From Paenibacillus oleatilyticus (lineage in GTDB: Bacteria > Bacillota > Bacilli > Paenibacillales > NBRC-103111), in the NCBI RefSeq assembly GCF_018998565.1, contig NZ_JAHNZO010000017.1, positions 62,001 to 126,000 of the forward strand: a stretch of DNA of 64,000 bases, read 5' to 3'. Both the position numbers and the translations under genes were made by a program. Position 1 is the first letter of the stretch. Every line of letters starts with the position of its first letter. Below, in pieces: positions 62,905 through 64,000 of this stretch. The notes beneath the pieces are model-generated. The model was not told the DNA's origin, searched no databases, and saw only the letters and a list, made by a program, of their open reading frames with translations.

Positions 62905-62916
62905 TGGTATATACCA
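62905..62916. promoter_or_regulatory. HutC-type operator TGGTATATACCA, copy 6
   Basis: 28 bases before the binding-protein start, in the gap after the phosphofructokinase gene. Confidence 0.8.
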
Positions 62917-62987
62917 TTTATTTGAAGCTTCGGCTCTCTTGCAGTCAAGATGCCGACAAGAAGCGTGCCAACCTGTTGTTGTCCTTT

Positions 62988-63947
62988 TCAGATCGATAAA
63001 TTTTGCAGGATCGTCGCCAGTGACACGTCGTTGTGATTCTCTTGTCGAATCGGGTCGTCGTACCGGTGCGCCACGATTTTATTGCTTACGATGCCAAGCA
63101 GCCTGCCCCGCTCGCCGCGGGTTAGCAGATGAACGGCCTCCACGCCCCAGCGGCTTCCAAGCACCCGGTCCGCCGCCGTCGGACTTCCGCCTCGTTGAAG
63201 GTGGCCGAGTACGGTGGTCCGGACGTCGTAGCCCGCCATCGCTTTGATGCGGCTTGCAATGTCCGCGCCCGATCCGACGCCCTCTGCCGAAAGAATAATG
63301 CTGTGCCGCTTGCCGTCCCGGATCGAAGCCTGCAATTTCCGGATCAGATCCTCGATTCTAAATTCGATCTCCGGAACGATCACATATTCGGCGCCGCAGG
63401 CGACTCCGGCCCATAGGGCGATGCTTCCGCTATTGCGTCCCATCACCTCGATCAGGCCGATCCGGTCATGAGAGAACGAGGTGTCCCGAATCCGGTCCGC
63501 GGCTTCCACCACCGTATTGACCGCCGTATCGAAGCCCAGGGTCATCTCCGTTCCCGGCATGTCGTTGTCGATCGTTCCCGGAATGCAGACGGTAGCGACG
63601 CCTTCCGCCTCCAGCTTCTTCGCTCCTTCGAACGAGCCGTTCCCGCCGATCACGACAACGCTTTCGATTCCGGAAGCTTGAAGCTGCCTGACCGCCCGGG
63701 CTCTGCCTTCCTCGGTGCGGAATCGTTCCGACCGGCTGGTCTGCAGCATCGTTCCGCCGCGATGAATGATTCCCCCCACATCGCGCTCGGACAGCCTCTT
63801 GATTCGCCCTTCGATCAGCCCCTCGTAGCCTCCATATACCCCGAATACTTCGCAACCGAGACGGATGCCTTCCCGAACGACGGCCCGGATGGCGACGTTC
63901 ATGCCCGGAGAGTCTCCGCCACTTGTTAACACGGCTATTTTTCTCAT
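62988..63947 (-). CDS. pfkA: 6-phosphofructokinase in the Amadori regulon
   Basis: 319 aa from ATG 63947 (GGGGGG seven bases upstream), the standard length of bacterial PfkA. ATP and substrate motifs: IAVLTSGGDSPGMNVAIRAVV, GGNGSFEGA, catalytic PGTIDNDMPGTEMTLGFDTAVNTV, and GHLQRGGSPTAADR. The usual GGDGS is GGNGS here; Asn in place of the Mg-binding Asp is worth noting, since ATP-dependent enzymes carry Asp. Operator copy 7 stands before it, so it is induced with the pathway and is probably a second PFK of the genome. Confidence 0.85.
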   Translation of the reverse strand: MRKIAVLTSGGDSPGMNVAIRAVVREGIRLGCEVFGVYGGYEGLIEGRIKRLSERDVGGIIHRGGTMLQTSRSERFRTEEGRARAVRQLQASGIESVVVIGGNGSFEGAKKLEAEGVATVCIPGTIDNDMPGTEMTLGFDTAVNTVVEAADRIRDTSFSHDRIGLIEVMGRNSGSIALWAGVACGAEYVIVPEIEFRIEDLIRKLQASIRDGKRHSIILSAEGVGSGADIASRIKAMAGYDVRTTVLGHLQRGGSPTAADRVLGSRWGVEAVHLLTRGERGRLLGIVSNKIVAHRYDDPIRQENHNDVSLATILQNLSI

Positions 63948-63987
63948 CCGTATCCCCCCTATATCCAATTTCCTGTAAGCGTTTTAA

Positions 63988-63999
63988 TGGTATATACCA
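63988..63999. promoter_or_regulatory. HutC-type operator TGGTATATACCA, copy 7
   Basis: 41 bases before the phosphofructokinase start, at the window edge. Confidence 0.8.
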
Positions 64000-64000
64000 A

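Overview
The window looks like the chromosome of a Paenibacillus-type Firmicute. Shine-Dalgarno sites are strong, GTG and TTG starts are common, and the gene families are typical of that group (Fnr-, Fur- and HutC-type sites, FeuABC- and Nik-type importers, IS1380 and IS4 elements, long NRPS/PKS genes). No rRNA, tRNA or CRISPR array was seen.

Layout. (1) 1-8.9 kb is an AT-rich accessory island: a gene cut by the left edge, a gene remnant cut by an IS1380 element, a STAS/HATPase protein paired with a STAS-like winged-helix regulator carrying three copies of one 20-bp palindrome, three unrecognised proteins (420, 222 and 300 aa), then an XRE repressor and a RadC-like protein. (2) 8.9-27 kb, minus strand, is a hybrid NRPS-PKS operon in the order C-A-T, KS-AT-KR-ACP, luciferase-like monooxygenase, C-A-T-E, C-A-T-TE. 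The KR has lost its catalytic Ser, Tyr and Asn. (3) 27-33.6 kb holds a truncated IS4-type transposase and a nikABCDE-like importer behind a perfect 19-bp Fur palindrome. (4) 33.6-38.4 kb holds an orphan Fic-inhibitor (VbhA-like) antitoxin, an AraC regulator and a FeuABC-like ferric-siderophore importer with its own Fur box and no ATPase. (5) 38.4-49.3 kb is mostly housekeeping: a type I toxin-like 43-aa peptide missed by ordinary gene calling, an MGT glycosyltransferase and a broken copy of its 3' end, YiaA, ilvE with a divergent LysR regulator, two quinone oxidoreductases, a MmyB-like regulator, a LysE exporter and a short hybrid cluster protein with an Fnr-like site. (6) 49.5-64 kb, minus strand, is an Amadori-product (fructoselysine-type) catabolic regulon: ABC importer without ATPase, two FrlB-like deglycases, three FrlC-like epimerases, an FrlD-like kinase, a HAD phosphatase, a HutC-type regulator, a phosphofructokinase and an NhaC-type antiporter, tied together by seven perfect copies of TGGTATATACCA.

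How they work together. The frl-type region should import glycated amines, phosphorylate, epimerise and deglycate them, and pass the sugar phosphate to glycolysis; the HutC regulator probably controls it through the repeated operator. The two metal importers answer to iron through Fur. The NRPS-PKS product is unknown; the order of domains predicts a short peptide with one malonate-derived unit that keeps its ketone, one D-residue and a flavin-dependent oxidation. The island at the left edge has the look of a defence or mobile region, but nothing in it matches a named system that can be recognised by reading alone.
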